From NCBI GenBank assembly GCA_963932465.1, contig OZ010792.1:21543632-21607631 (forward strand): a stretch of DNA of 64,000 nucleotides, in the 5' to 3' direction. The DNA is from Maratus speciosus (taxonomy: Eukaryota > Arthropoda > Arachnida > Araneae > Salticidae). This document shows positions 1 through 11,590 of this stretch, one piece after another. The first letter of the stretch is position 1. The number at the start of each line of letters is the position of its first letter. Under the pieces are notes generated by a model that searched no databases, was not told the DNA's origin, and saw nothing but the letters and a program-made list of their open reading frames with translations. A program made the translations under genes and the position numbers.

Positions 1-464
1 GAATGCACCTACTATGAAAAATAAGTTCCAAACAATTTAAAAATTATATAGAAAAAACTCTTAAAAAAAGCACAGTTTATCTGCATACGTCACAGAAATT
101 TGGTGTGCGTCACTTTCACCGGTTGATGTTTTCGTAGACAACTGGTTTGAACACATGGAGCAAATAAGAAAAAATACGCACGCAGTAATATTGAATAGAT
201 CAGTTTCAACCACGTGATCACAAACCTTGCAACAACCCGTGGCAACCAGTTTTGGTGGGCAAACAAATAATAATACAGTATTCCGTACCACGGTGACCGT
301 TTTTAGCCTGTTGTATAAAATCTGGCATGTTGTATGACATACAATTGTGGATGATTAAAACAAAAGACATGAGTGTTTATTGATCCGGTTGGTTATCTTT
401 CTCTGGATGTCTGTCTGTCTATCATACAGCATGCAATTTTCTTGTAAAGGATGATATTATTATG
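1..464. other. AT-rich stretch, no gene recognised
   Basis: I see no coding signal here. The only structured sequence is a short run of TCTG units near 405-421. Open frames in the stretch are short and have no recognisable domain. Confidence 0.5.
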
Positions 465-638
465 CAGTAAAACCTCCATAACGGACACAACCGATTAGTG
501 GACACCTCTATTTAGCGGGCATTTTTTCGATTACCAACACTTAAATAACTGTACATTTTTTACTCTCAGTAGCGGACACCTCCAAATAGAGGACAAATTC
601 TGCCCTCCCGAGGTGTTCGCTATTCAGAAGTTTTACTG
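465..638. mobile_element. Pogo/Tigger-like MITE, copy 1
   Basis: A 174-bp element begins with CAGTAAAACCTCCATAACGG and ends with the matching inverted sequence, whose last bases are TTTTACTG. CAGT...ACTG ends followed by an AACCTC motif are typical of pogo/Tigger-type DNA transposons. It has no coding capacity and the interior is AT-rich, so it is a non-autonomous miniature element that depends on a transposase encoded elsewhere. Confidence 0.65.
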
Positions 639-810
639 GTAAAACCTCCATACCGGACACACCCGATTAGCGGATACCTCTATTTAGCGGACATTTTTTC
701 GATTACCAACTCTTAAATAACTGTACATGTTTTACTCTCAGTAGCGGTCACCTCTAAATAGAGGACAAATTCTGCATTCTCGGGGTGTCCGCTATTCAGA
801 GGTTTTACTG
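639..810. mobile_element. Pogo/Tigger-like MITE, copy 2 in tandem
   Basis: A second copy of the 465-638 MITE abuts the first in the same orientation. It shares the interior (TTTAGCGGACATTTTTTCG, CTCAGTAGCGG) with few differences and ends in TTTTACTG followed by TA. A head-to-tail pair with no intervening DNA suggests either a tandem duplication or insertion into the terminal target of the first copy. Confidence 0.65.
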
Positions 811-950
811 TATATAATATTGATAATTATTTTACAGGGCCGCTCAAAAGAATAAGAATGTATGAAACGAATATAAACTAAATTCGGGATTGGTAGATCG
901 CTGATGGTAATGTAATTTTAGGATGTTGTTACAGTCATCCGCAGCATGTT

Positions 951-1045
951 TTTAGAGTTTCGTTCATCTAACGAAACCCTACCTGTCTCACTCCTTTGTC
1001 TGTTTGTTTGTCCGTCTGTCACAGAGGCCGTTCTCAGACACTATA
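951..1045 (+). repeat. Hairpin plus TCTG-rich leader of a tandem array
   Basis: GTTTCGTT and AACGAAAC form a perfect 8-bp stem around a 5-base loop. This is followed by TTTGTCTG and GTCCGTCTGTCACAG. The tandem array starts directly downstream. The same order (hairpin, TCTG stretch, tandem units) recurs in this window at 18688, 36799 and, reversed, at 58720 and 53816. Confidence 0.5.
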
Positions 1046-1740
1046 TATGTCGGAGACTTGAAAATTTGCATACTTATAGCTGAACACTACACATCAAACG
1101 GCAAATAATAAAATTTTGAAAAAGTCTAATATTTAACCCTCTGGGCTCTAACTTGTGTATTTTAAGCAATTTTTCTAACTCAGCCCTAATTTAATTAAGT
1201 TGGAGAAATGAAATTTTGCATACTTATAGCTGAACATCTCACATCAAACGGCAAATAATAAAATTTTGAAAAAGGCTTAATATTTAACCCTTTGGGCTCT
1301 AACTTGTGTATTTAAAGCAAATTTTCTAACTCAGCCCCTAATTAAGTTGGAGACATGACATTTTGCCATTTTGCATACTTATAGCGGAACACCTCACATC
1401 AAACGACAAATAATGAAATTTTGAAAAAAGTCATAATTAACCCTCCGGTCGCTAACTTGTGTATTTTAAGCAATTTTTCTAACTCAGCCCCTAATTAAGT
1501 TGGAGACATGGAATTTTGCATACTTATATCTGAACACCTCACATCAAACAGTAAATAATAAAATTTTGAAAAAGTCTAATATTTAACCCTCTGAGCTCTA
1601 ACTTGTGTATTTAAAGCAATTTTTCTAACTCAGCCCCTAATTATGTTGGAAACAAAAATATGCATACTTATAGCTGAACACCTCACATCAAACGACAAAT
1701 AATAAAATTTTGAAAAAATCTAATATTTAACCTCTAATAT
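1046..1740 (+). repeat. Tandem array, ~148-bp unit, about 4.7 copies
   Basis: Units begin near 1051, 1201, 1350, 1500 and 1648. Each contains GCATACTTATAGCTGAACAC, CACATCAAAC, AAATAATAAAATTTTGAAAA and CTAACTCAGCCCCTAATTA. Unit lengths differ by small indels. There is no coding capacity. The array runs straight into a reversed Helitron fragment at 1741. Confidence 0.8.
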
Positions 1741-2511
1741 TTAGTCTCGCGCAATTTTTAAATTTAAACTGTTTTGCAATACTATTTTTTGTTCATTTTG
1801 CATAATAAGTGTAATGTGACGTAATTTGTTCTATTTCAGATTTCTAACGCAGGTTAATGAATTTATTTTACAATATCCTTTCTCTTTTAAAATTCACATG
1901 TAAATATAGTTTTTATGGCGTAATTTCCAATAAGTGCCTGCTTTTTATACCTAATTATTTAATTCCAATTTGAATTTTTTTTTCTGTTTATAATAGTAAC
2001 GTGTAAATATTTTTTTTTATTTGAAGCAAACATTATTGTTTGCGCTGTTTATACAGTTGGCAACAGTTTAAATTAATACCATTTTCTAAAATATGTAAAA
2101 AATATTTGTCAAAATGCTGAATATTTGAATTTAAAATAGAAATAAAACCTCAAAAAATGAGTCAAATTAAAAAAATTAATGACATCTGAAGACCGGGATC
2201 TTCTATTCAATAAAATGATCTAAAAATGATTAAATCCCCATGCATAGCTTTTGCTCTTATAAATTTTTTTTCATGGAACGATTTTGTCCAACTTTAGCAT
2301 TAAATATCTCTTAAAATAATTCTTCGATTTGAAAACTGTATGCATTAGTGTGTTGATCAAACATTTCGCTATAATACCACCGATTTTCATATATTTGTAT
2401 GCAATAGTTTTCTTAATATTAACGAAGAAAGACCTCCGGTCACAAAAAATTCGAAACCGGCGGGCGGCGGCGGCGGTGACAGCGTTAGTTACTTTTTATA
2501 GAATAGAGAGA
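1741..2511 (-). mobile_element. Helitron family 1 fragment (reversed, 3' truncated)
   Basis: This segment is the reverse complement of the 5' part of the Helitron copies at 21082, 25139 and 54837. Its 5' end lies at 2511, where the element reads TCTCTCTATTCTATAAAAAG and the next base outward is T. The GCC run and the GACCGGAGGTCTTTC motif are present at 2405-2480. Homology stops at 1741 (CTCGCGC), so the 3' half and the terminal hairpin are missing and the 148-bp array takes their place. There is no Rep/helicase coding, so it is a non-autonomous element. Confidence 0.7.
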
Positions 2512-2724
2512 TATATAAAAAATAAAACTTGTCTATCTGTCTGTTTGTAATTCTATAAAAAATCCACAATTTGGAAGCCAAAATTGTGAAGAGATACGTA
2601 CATGTGTATTAAAACATGGCCGAGACAACTGAAGTAATCCGGAATCGAAATAACTTATAGTTAATTTTTAATTAATAAAAAACCACCAATTTAACAGCAA
2701 TTTCTTATCAAATTTAAACATTTT
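2512..2724. other. No feature recognised
   Basis: AT-rich sequence between a Helitron terminus and a motif array. It contains a short TCTG run (2531-2548) and nothing I can assign. Confidence 0.5.
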
Positions 2725-3020
2725 TCGTTATAGCAGTTGCCAACAACTAAAAAACACAATAAAATTATTACTACAACAATTAATTTTCTACTGCAAGACT
2801 TCCACGTGAAAAATGAAAATGAAATAAATAGTTTGCCGAATTAAAAAAAAAAAGGTGAATATTACGTCATAACTTTTCTATTGCAAGATATTCACGTGAA
2901 ATGTGAAAATGAAATAAATGGTTTGACGAATTTAAACGAAAGTGAATATAACTTCATAACTTTTCTATTTCAAGGTTTCCACGTGAAAGAGGAAAATATT
3001 ACGTCATATTGGAAATATAA
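2725..3020 (+). repeat. CACGTG / TTACGTCA motif array
   Basis: About three degenerate units of ~90 bp each contain a TTCTATTGCAAGA-type lead, then CACGTGAAA, then GAATATTACGTCATA. CACGTG sits at 2803, 2893 and 2980. TTACGTCA sits at 2862 and 2999, with a decayed version (TAACTTCA) at 2949. The same module, reversed, occurs at 17600-17662. An open frame through this stretch (2881-3078) looks like a by-product of the repeat, not a gene. Confidence 0.65.
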
Positions 3021-3439
3021 AGGGCATGGTGGATATAGTATAGCGTCATATGAGTGTGAAAAATGTATTGAAGCATGATAAAAACCCGATTAGGGAAATA
3101 TTGGCGTATTTTAACATTATTGCTCCAATTATAAATTGAAATAAGTTCATTTTTAGCTGTATTCTTTTGCGTCTGTTATATACATTTATACATTTTTAGA
3201 TAGCGTTTTCATATGATTCATTCAACAACATTTCGACTACTTTTTTTAATGTTTGTTTTGTGTTGTATGTTAAATTTTGAAATTGATTTTTCAGAACAAA
3301 CATCCTTCAAATTCTGGGCAACGCCGGCACTTCAGTTTGTAACAGATAAACGGCTTTTGTATCTGTACATCTAATGCTAATATTATAAAGTATATAATAT
3401 TATTAATGCTTGTACGTTTGTGAGGTGTTATCTCTAAAA
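3021..3439. other. No feature recognised
   Basis: AT-rich sequence with no coding signal and no repeat I can match within the window. Confidence 0.4.
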
Positions 3440-4250
3440 CTACATAGCCAACTTAAAAAAATGTTGGTGGCCATCCCTGCTCCGAAAAAAAGACTATTTT
3501 ATGTCAGTGCAAGAACCTACATCGCTGCAGGAGCAAAAAAGTTCTAAAATTGTGATTTCTGCGATATTGATTGGCTTAGAAATTTTAAATTTGGTGCGGT
3601 AGTTACTTTTAAGATGTAAATACTCGTAATGAACGCTCTCTAAAAGGTTCAATTTGACGGATAAACGTAAAAATTTCTAGAAAGGTTCTAAACTCTGATT
3701 TATTTGGAATACTGAAATTTTTGGGATACTGTTGGGGTTAGAAACTAGAACTTTGGCATGGTAGTAATTAATAAGATGTAAATGCTCGTTGTAGAACGAA
3801 TTCTAAAAAATAGAAAGACTAAACAAAGCGGAAAAAGATCTAAAGATGATCTAAGTAACGAAGAACATGGAACTGTTGGGAATATAAACATGAAAATTGA
3901 CATGGCTGTATTTATCATGACGTAAATTCTCGCAATTTCTAAAAATGTCGCTATATAAAACAGTGCAGAAACAAAAAACTTTCAAAAATTTTCTATTTCT
4001 CTGTTACTGCTGAGCCCAAAATCTTGAAATTTTTCTTCGGGTTAGTTTTAAAATATACAATTGTCTCTATGAATAGTTTCTAAAAAATTTAAAATTTAAA
4101 AAGATGAAATTAACGGAAAACGATCTCAATTACCATTAATTTGGAATTATTAGGTACAGCAACTTTAAATATTTCATAATGCTGCATTTCCTTCGCAAAA
4201 CATGTCATTTAAATGCAACAAAAGTGATAGATACCCACCTAGCATTAAAT
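3440..4250 (+). repeat. Diverged tandem units related to the 33-36 kb array
   Basis: Roughly three diverged units of ~280-300 bp carry GCAGGAGCAAAAAAGTTCTA, TAGTTACTTTTAAGATGTAAA and TCTAAAAA...GGAATACTG phrases. These match the 305-bp units at 33147-36000. They are much more degraded than the main array, which suggests an older insertion of the same element. Confidence 0.6.
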
Positions 4251-5499
4251 AAATTGTGTAAATATTGAATAAAGACCTGTATGAAACAGTGAGTAGGTTG
4301 CCCGAAAGTACTTGTTAAAGTGTTCCTTCTCTAGGCTTTTCTCTGTCTCGCCAAGGCCACTAACAGAGGGAAGCGCCGTTTTAAATGTGATATGAATTTT
4401 TTATCCGATTCATTTTTCTAGACATTTTATCATAAGGTCATATTCTCAATTATCATTAGTAGATTTTTTTATATATTAACTTTTTCTGGTGAAATTTTGT
4501 AATCGGGTTCATATTGGCGTATGTTAGCTTGCATGATTTGCTAAATAAATATGTATGGATTTGTAAATTACTTCAAATGACACTTTGACAGCTCAAAAGT
4601 TATGCAGACGATATATTCAGATCTTGTGTCTTACTTTATGTTGCAATCATTGCCGATTTCTTTTATTTAATACATGCTAAATACAGCTCAACTTGTGCAG
4701 AATATGTTTGAAAACAAAACAATACAGCGTATGTAGTGGCCAGCATACACTCATCATTTAAATCCGATCGAGCATAGCTAAAATACACTCTAACGAAGCA
4801 TTGCATTCCACTGTTGATGTATTTGGTACTTTGATACTATATCAGATTTTGAGCAGAGTATTCCTTAACTGTTATCGACAACCTCATTGCATCCGTGGAA
4901 AACAGATATTGTACAATATTAACTATTCCGGGGGAGCACACACCATATAAAGTACAGTCCATTCTTTTTAAACATCATATATTTGTCATTTAAAGTTACT
5001 CAAATTGGTGCGAGGCGTCTGATTATGCTCTTGACATCATTTTATACTGTTAAAATTCCGATATAAGTAAATTAGTGTTTCATTTTCTATTTTACATTTA
5101 ATATATTGCGTACTTTCAATTTTATATCCATGCATGGCTGTCTTGAATGGTTTGATTTCCCATTTTTTTAAACAGTGTATACGAATTTATATATAAGATT
5201 TTGTAATTCTACAATTCGTTTATTTTCATCATTTCAATTTTTCGCAGTATATGGACAATTAAAGATAACATCTCATTTTCTTTGCTTCCACATGTTATTA
5301 TTAAATCTATGTTCTCAGTAATATCGCTCAGATTAATCCCTCTGAGGGAAGTCCTAGTTTATAGGGATACGTTAAAAACTTTAGTATATCATCGTCTATA
5401 CTGCGTGTCAAAGTGCGCGATCTTGGCAACAATGGAATTTAAAATGAATGTAGAAAGCAATAAGGGATTGTCGCAAACTCTCTCTGGAACTAAATCAGT
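4251..5499. other. No gene or element recognised
   Basis: AT-rich DNA. Open frames (for example 5282-5599) have no recognisable domain, no splice context I would trust, and overlap the repeat that follows. Confidence 0.4.
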
Positions 5500-6120
5500 C
5501 TTTCTCAAATATGTGTGCATGTTCAGAGGCAGCCACCTCTCTCCCCGTTTATCCTACGTCATAATGTCATATATCCTATTTGTTGTAAATTTTGTCTAGC
5601 TTCTGAATTTCGTAATGTTTTCCCCCTAAAACAATAAGAAATTTAAGTTAAAAACAACTTTTTTTTTGGGGGGGGGGGGGGGGGAATTTGGGGGTAAGTT
5701 AAAAATTCGGATTCAGCGACCCAAAAAACTTAAAGTAAACCTTATAAGGAAAGTTCGGAGGGGAGATGGGAGGACGAATGTAAACGTGTGAGTGGTTAAG
5801 TGGAATTGCGCAACTTAGTCCACGCAGCACCGCGCGCATGTTCCGAGGCAGATCCCCCCTTCCCCTTCATCCTAAGTCATAATGTCATATATCTAATTTC
5901 TTGCAAATTTTGTCTACTTTCTGAATTTCTAGATACTTTTCCCCTAAAACAATAAAAAAATTGATTTTTTTAATAAAAACCTTTTTGGGGGGCTTTTTAC
6001 CAAAATTTGGGGGGGGGGGGTTACCGGGGGTACATTTTGGTGGGAGGTTACAAATTCGGATTCAGCTACCCAAAAAACATCAAGTAAGCCGATTTCCAGA
6101 ACTACCATTAATTTTGCTAG
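5500..6120 (+). repeat. Two-unit direct repeat, ~321-bp period, with G tracts
   Basis: Two copies start at CATGTTCAGAGGCAG (5518) and CATGTTCCGAGGCAG (5839). Both contain ACGTCATAATGTCATATAT or its variant, then CCCCTAAAACAATAA, then long G runs (5669-5683, 6009-6020), and end in ATTCGGATTCAGC followed by ACCCAAAAAAC. The ATTCGGATTCAGCG phrase also appears reversed in the 14.7-16.6 kb element. There is no coding content. Confidence 0.6.
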
Positions 6121-6957
6121 GTAAAATTCCCTATTGCCTGGACTATATTTAGAATACAAAACGTTATCATACAACAAGAGTGTATTAAGTGCGTTAATAG
6201 TAAGCTCTTTTAATTTACTATGTGGCATTGTTACACTGAATTCCATAAAAATGAACTATTATGATTTTCCTTTTGATTCTTTATATGTGCATTGCTATTT
6301 TTTTTTAGTCCCCGGTATGCTATTTCTTTCTCCCAGCTATTAAAGTTTCTAAAATAATAATAATGATAATAATAATAACGTTTCGTTGTATAAGCTAGTT
6401 GTAAAACAAAGCAGATGCATCATTGTATTGTTAAATACTCTACTGCGATTTTTTAAGCTTCTATAAGCATCGCACGTTTTCAATTTTTTATACCGTCGTA
6501 TTGGGAAAAAAAGTACTTTTAAATGCAATAAGTTTGAAAACTTCATCTCAATTTATTTTCCAGATAATAATTTATTTGTAGTTTTTAGCGCCATTTGTTT
6601 AATTTTGGAAACGCAAGTACTCCATTTCTGTAGAAAGTAAAGGAAAAATAGTTGGACAATAGTAATTATATCTTTTTGTTGCCATTCTCCAATAACAACA
6701 GAAGAAAGTGTAATTAAAATACGTGCTAATTTAAAAAATATATGCATGAATGATTTCTGATAAAACATGGAGCTATTATAAACCAAATTTAATTTTAAGT
6801 ATGTATATTAATATTACAAACAAATGAAGGCATAAAGCAAGCATAAATTAACGTCTGAATGTGTGCTTTATTATATATATATATGGTGCTCGGTGGAATA
6901 TAAAATTATTCATCGTATTTTCCGTTATCGTATACCGAGCTATTGCCTGCCGATGAC
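6121..6957. other. No gene recognised; short AT microsatellite
   Basis: AT-rich DNA with a short (AT)n run near 6872-6884. Nothing in it looks coding. Confidence 0.4.
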
Positions 6958-7121
6958 GTTCCCCAACATGGCTTATTAGTGAGAAATTGCCGGGCTAGGA
7001 TGTCGGCCAGGGTACCTAATTAAAGCAACAGCATGGTACGCTGTGGACCCACGTTCGAATCCTCGCCACGGCTAATTTTTCACTCCTGTTAGGTTATTCT
7101 ATTAATTGTGTTCTGTCTGCC

Positions 7122-7154
<33 letters not shown>
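6958..7154 (+). mobile_element. tRNA-Thr-like SINE or tRNA pseudogene with (TA)n tail
   Basis: A perfect 5-bp anticodon-type stem, ACAGC/GCTGT, encloses the 7-base loop ATGGTAC at ~7028-7044. With T at position 33 and a purine at 37, the anticodon reads GGT (Thr). A B-box-like GTTCGAATCCTC follows at 7053. GCCG upstream can pair with CGGC at the 3' side for part of an acceptor stem, but the T stem does not pair and the D arm is poor, so this is not a functional tRNA. The downstream body ends in a (TA)n tract at 7121-7154, as in tRNA-derived SINEs. Confidence 0.45.
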
Positions 7155-7158
<4 letters not shown>

Positions 7159-8639
7159 CTTTAATAATTAAATGAAGGCAAATTAATCATTAGAAGGCCG
7201 ATTTTTTTTGTCGAGTTTCTTGAATGACGGCATCTCTTTTTTTCGATTTGTGTATTATTTAGCGACAGTGATGTCCTATGCGTACTTTACTGTAGATGTT
7301 GTTTACGACTGGATCGCAAATGAAGAATTCTTCAGCGGATGCGGATGACGTTATTTTATATCAAATAAAAGCGTGTGTTTTAAGTCTTAAAGCTGAAATA
7401 TATTTTGTATTATCTATGTAGAGATATATATATATATTGTTCATCGGGGGCGACACTAAATTCTGAAAAAGCAGAATTCCCGTTTTCTAGTCTCTCAATT
7501 TCTTTCTTTCTCATTTCACGCTGAAGAAGATGTTTCCTTTCTAGAACTTCGAAACGAATGTATATGATAAGTATATCCATATTGTTTTGAAATTTTCTTT
7601 ATGTAAATTTTCACTTGATATGCATATATCTAAATCACAAATAAAAATAAATAAATATAAATAAAATCTAAGCAAAATAAATATACATTTACGAAAATAT
7701 TTCTCACGAGAATTAATGTTCTACGCTCGCTTCGTGTTTATTTTTGAATCATTTGTAATCAGATATGGAAAATTATGCTATTCATTTCCTTTGTTAACGC
7801 AACAATTTCATTTATCTTTTGCTACGCTAGAAAAAATTTGCTGTTCACTTTCCTTGTTCAATTCCAGGTAAAGATATGATATTGTGACATCTAATTCCAA
7901 AATAAGCGATAAGAAATGACAGAACCCAGAAGAAATGTTAAAAGCATAATTTTTTTCAAATCTAAGTAAGAATAACATAGAATTAAGAAAATTAATTGCT
8001 ACCGTATTTTTGGTGTATGAGGTGCACTCCAAAATTTAACACACCGGGGAAAAAAAAAGAAATTAAATGAATTATAATACTAGTTTAAAAATTAAAATAT
8101 TTATAACAAAATAATGTAATATCATTTACGAGTTTATTTTAATTAAAGACTGTTAAGCAATTTTTTATCAATGTAAACATAGAAATGAATGTTCTTTCCC
8201 CATAATAATTGCCATATAGCCTGCCATCTGGGGCTGGACCATATTCTCTCGAATTGACATTAAAAAAAAGAAAAAAGAAAATGTTCTGGTGCAAGAAAAT
8301 TTTCGATTAAACACCCAAACCTCTAAATAATATTTTTTGTTCATTTTTCTACACTGTTTTGGATGTTTCTAATGCTTTTAAATGCTCCGAGTTAAAATAA
8401 ATACTAAGATTTTTGCCCTATCACGAAAGGTTTTACAAAAAGCCAAAAAGAAGATCTAGGAAAGAGACATAAAAGATCTAGTAGCAGAAAATTTTAATTA
8501 AAACACCTTACAAATAAGATGCATTTTATTTCTTAATTTCCCATAGCTTACACAATGTGGAAAATCATTATAATGTTTTTTCTTCATCTCTAAAAAAGAT
8601 GCATCACCCCTTTAGAACTTTTAGTAGTCTGCTGTGAAG
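7155..8639. other. No gene or element recognised
   Basis: AT-rich DNA with a short (TA)n at 7423-7436. Open frames are short and carry no recognisable domain. Confidence 0.4.
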
Positions 8640-8880
8640 TTTAGTGGTATCCGGTGTCTTTGTGACTGAATTTATCACGATTGTTATTAATTAAAAATTT
8701 TGACGTCTTTAAGAGTAAATTTATAATTTATCAATTAGAAATTTTGATGACGATGATTCCTTTCTTTATGACTAAATTTATAATTTATCAGTCAGAAATT
8801 CTTATGTCCTTATGACTAAATTTATAATTTATCAATTAGAAATTCTGATGTCTTTATAACTAAATTCTCTATTCACCAAC
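8640..8880 (+). repeat. Short tandem repeat, ~55-70-bp unit, ~4 copies
   Basis: The phrases ACTAAATTTATAATTTATCA and TTAGAAATTCTGATGTC repeat about four times with small indels between 8660 and 8870. There is no coding capacity. Confidence 0.65.
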
Positions 8881-9757
8881 CAGTCAAAATTTGTGCCGTA
8901 GCTGTACCCGCTAGAACTTTTTGAATATATTTTTCCGAAATCAGCATTTAAAAAAAAGTCATAAACTCCTTTTACTTATTTCTTTTTCCATTGTAGGTCC
9001 GTGATATCAATACGGAAATAGCTTAATGGAACATTTTAATGAAATTATATGTTTCACACATATTATCAACTAAGGCAGCTTGGCTTACTCGTGTTTAAAT
9101 ATGCCAACATTTTTTTCAATGGACTCTGTTGAGCTAATTAACTTCCATCTAACATTTATCGTAATTCATGCATGAAAACCTTATTTTTTAGGAGAAATAT
9201 GAAATATTGTTTTTCATTTAGTAATGAAAAAAGAAGATCAACAATTTCAATGGCAATCAAGAGTACTCGCGCGTATTAAAACATAATTATGGTATCATTT
9301 TCAGTCGGACAGCTAATGAAGCATTCTTGAATTCATCACAAAAGGGGTGATTTCGGGGGTTATCTGAAGACAGTACAAAAAGGAAGGAAGTCTTTCTGTT
9401 CCTTCCGCGGAAATCAAACAGTTGAAAACAATCATTTAAAGAAAAAAAGAATTGAAAAAACTCATTTGATAGAAAAAAAAGGAGCGATTTGTTTGCCATT
9501 AACAACGACGTAAAGTGTCGGGCTATTCCTGTCAATTAATTGGTTGGTTGATTCCAGTATTTAAAACAAAAACCGTCCTCCATGTACCGTCAGTAGCATA
9601 TGAGAAGTTCGGCTTTACAGGTAAGGAATGCGATATGGATATTCTTTGGTGGACTTTTTATGAAGATATTTTTTCAGTTTCATAACATTTATGGATTATT
9701 ACAGGTATAAAAGAATTTTTAATATTATGAAAAGTTTTCAAAAATGCATTTTGATTA
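8881..9757. other. No gene recognised
   Basis: AT-rich DNA. A short open frame on the minus strand (9287-9535) has no recognisable domain and I do not consider it a gene. Confidence 0.4.
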
Positions 9758-10028
9758 TTAACCCCCTGACCGCTGAGAAAAAGGGCAAAATTGTAATGTT
9801 GTTTTCTCTGTAATTTTTCTAAAAATCTAAAAAAAGACGATTTTTCCAACGTGACATAAAAAATTTAATTAAACATAGGAATATCGGCCTTGAGAGTATT
9901 ATTCATAACAAAGTGTTTTAAACTGCATTATATTTATAGAATTATATTTATTTAAATAATGCCTCTATTGCAGTGAAACCTGCAGCTTAGTGAATGGATA
10001 TATCAGTTCGCGGCGGTTAGAAGGTTAA
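9758..10028. mobile_element. TTAA-flanked MITE
   Basis: The left end reads TTAACCCCCTGACCGCTGAG. The right end, read on the other strand, is TTAACCTTCTAACCGCCGCG. The two match at most positions and both begin with TTAA, as in elements that target TTAA (piggyBac-type behaviour). The interior is 270 bp of non-coding sequence. Confidence 0.55.
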
Positions 10029-10030
10029 TA

Positions 10031-10187
10031 CAGTTAAACGTCCGAACAACAAACACCCCGAGAGCGCCAAATTTGTCCGTTATTCGGAGGTGTTCCCTAG
10101 TCAGAGGTAAAAATATGCGAATAATATTTCTGTTTGAGATTGAAAAGTGTTCGCTAAATAGAGCTGTCCTTTACGGAGGTTTTACTG
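10031..10187. mobile_element. Diverged pogo-like MITE
   Basis: This is a degraded relative of the 465-810 MITEs. It begins CAGTTAAACGTCCG, contains CCCCGAGAGCGCCAAATTTG and GTGTTCGCTAAATAGAG, and ends GGAGGTTTTACTG. It directly abuts the TTAA MITE. Confidence 0.55.
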
Positions 10188-11431
10188 AGATACATAAATG
10201 TATGAGGACGTGAGTTTCAATACCTCGCCTTATCCAAAATTTAAAAAATCGAGTTTTTTCTATCAATCTATTCTACTGGTGAACCTGCGTTGAAAAAACA
10301 CTACAATCTACAAAAAATTAGTTTTATTATGTATTTCTGGCATTATAAAATCTTGGTTTACAAATGAAAAGCCAATGGACGCAGTCAGAGGTTTTTCGCG
10401 ATTTCCCAAAATTTGGTTTTCTAGATAAGCCGGGTTTTGAAACTCACGCCTTTATATATATATATGTATACAATTTTCAACTTTAGGTAAATGGAATTAT
10501 TTAAAGACAGAGTTAGAGATAAAACGTGTAAAAACATATACTATCTGGAAAACACATGCACATGGATGGTCTAAAATTATGCTGAAATATTAACTTTTTT
10601 AAATATTAGAATATTTATGAACAAGTTAAGCTTAGGCTACTCAAACGGTTCAATTTAAACAAAAACATCTAAGTAAGAACAGATTAGAAAGTATAAGAAA
10701 ATTACCATATTCATCAATAAAAAGGAATAAAATCTTATTTTTTTTTTAAATTTTTTTTTAAATGTATAAATTCCATATCATGACCAAGGATGATTTTTAT
10801 TTGCTAAAAGAACCATCAAAATTTACACTGGTTGTTAGGAGTTTTGTATATTTCCTATTGACGTTTGTACACAGGAATCTATATCGATTCACCTTAATTC
10901 TGTGAAGAAAGTACCATTCCTCTCAACAGCTACTAGACATGGCTATCATGGCTTGAACATCTGAAATAAATTCTCTTTCACAATTTTCCTAATGCATTTG
11001 AAGTTCAGCAGATCATCTTTCAACCATAGACTTGAAATTTGACTTGAATCTGCTTAAATAAATAATAAAATTATTGTGATTTAAAACTTACATAATTTAT
11101 ACAAGATAAAAATACATATATCAGTGTAAAATATTTTCTTTAAAAAACTGATATACTTCACTTACGAGGCAAACAACAATCATTATCAAATAATAACTGC
11201 TTCAAGTCACAATTATTTATTATTTTAAATAAAATAAGTTTAAAAAATAAATTACAAGTCTCCCCTATGAAAGGTTATACCTCCTCCTTTGACATATCTT
11301 GATTTATGTCAGTATGCGCTAAAATACATCACCCTTATTACTTACAAAAAATAAAAATAAAGTGTAATTTAATAGATTACAACGACCATTTGGATTTTTT
11401 TTTTTTTCTATCGCATCATCTTCAACAACAG
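10188..11431. other. No gene recognised
   Basis: AT-rich DNA. If the exon proposed at 11432 is real, part of this would be intron, but I see no upstream exon. Confidence 0.35.
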
Positions 11432-11590
11432 ATCGCAAAGATCAAACTTCAGACGACCAAAACCTTCATCGATAAATTCTCCAAGTCCCGTTTCGAGAGG
11501 AAAAACAGTTTACAAATCGAAAGCAGTTCCACCGAATCATCGACAGATTGTGACAAATTACCTACGTTGAGCTCAATTTTTCACGGTTAG
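11432..11590 (+). CDS. Candidate terminal coding exon, unassigned
   Basis: A long polypyrimidine stretch (11393-11424) leads to an AG at 11430-11431. From there a frame runs 52 codons to TAG at 11588. The peptide starts IAKIKLQTTKTFIDKFSKSR, continues through a basic FERKN and a Ser/Thr-rich stretch (SSSTESSTD), and ends LPTLSSIFHG. Third positions use C and G more than the surrounding DNA (ACC TTC ATC, TCC AAG TCC CGT TTC GAG AGG), which suggests real coding. It could be the cytoplasmic tail of a larger protein, but I do not recognise the family and see no matching upstream exon. The frame also stays open upstream to 11306, where the sequence looks non-coding. Confidence 0.35.
   Translation: MAKIKLQTTKTFIDKFSKSRFERKNSLQIESSSTESSTDCDKLPTLSSIFHG

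Noticed and set aside
1046..1740. CRISPR-like array
   Set aside because: Units are repeated over their whole length without unique spacers, in eukaryotic sequence; this is an ordinary tandem array.
5282..5599. 105-codon plus-strand frame at 5.3 kb
   Set aside because: It runs into a 321-bp direct repeat, has no domain and has AT-driven composition.
7028..7074. Functional tRNA-Thr
   Set aside because: The T stem does not pair, the D arm is poor and the acceptor stem is only partly complementary; it is a SINE head or pseudogene.
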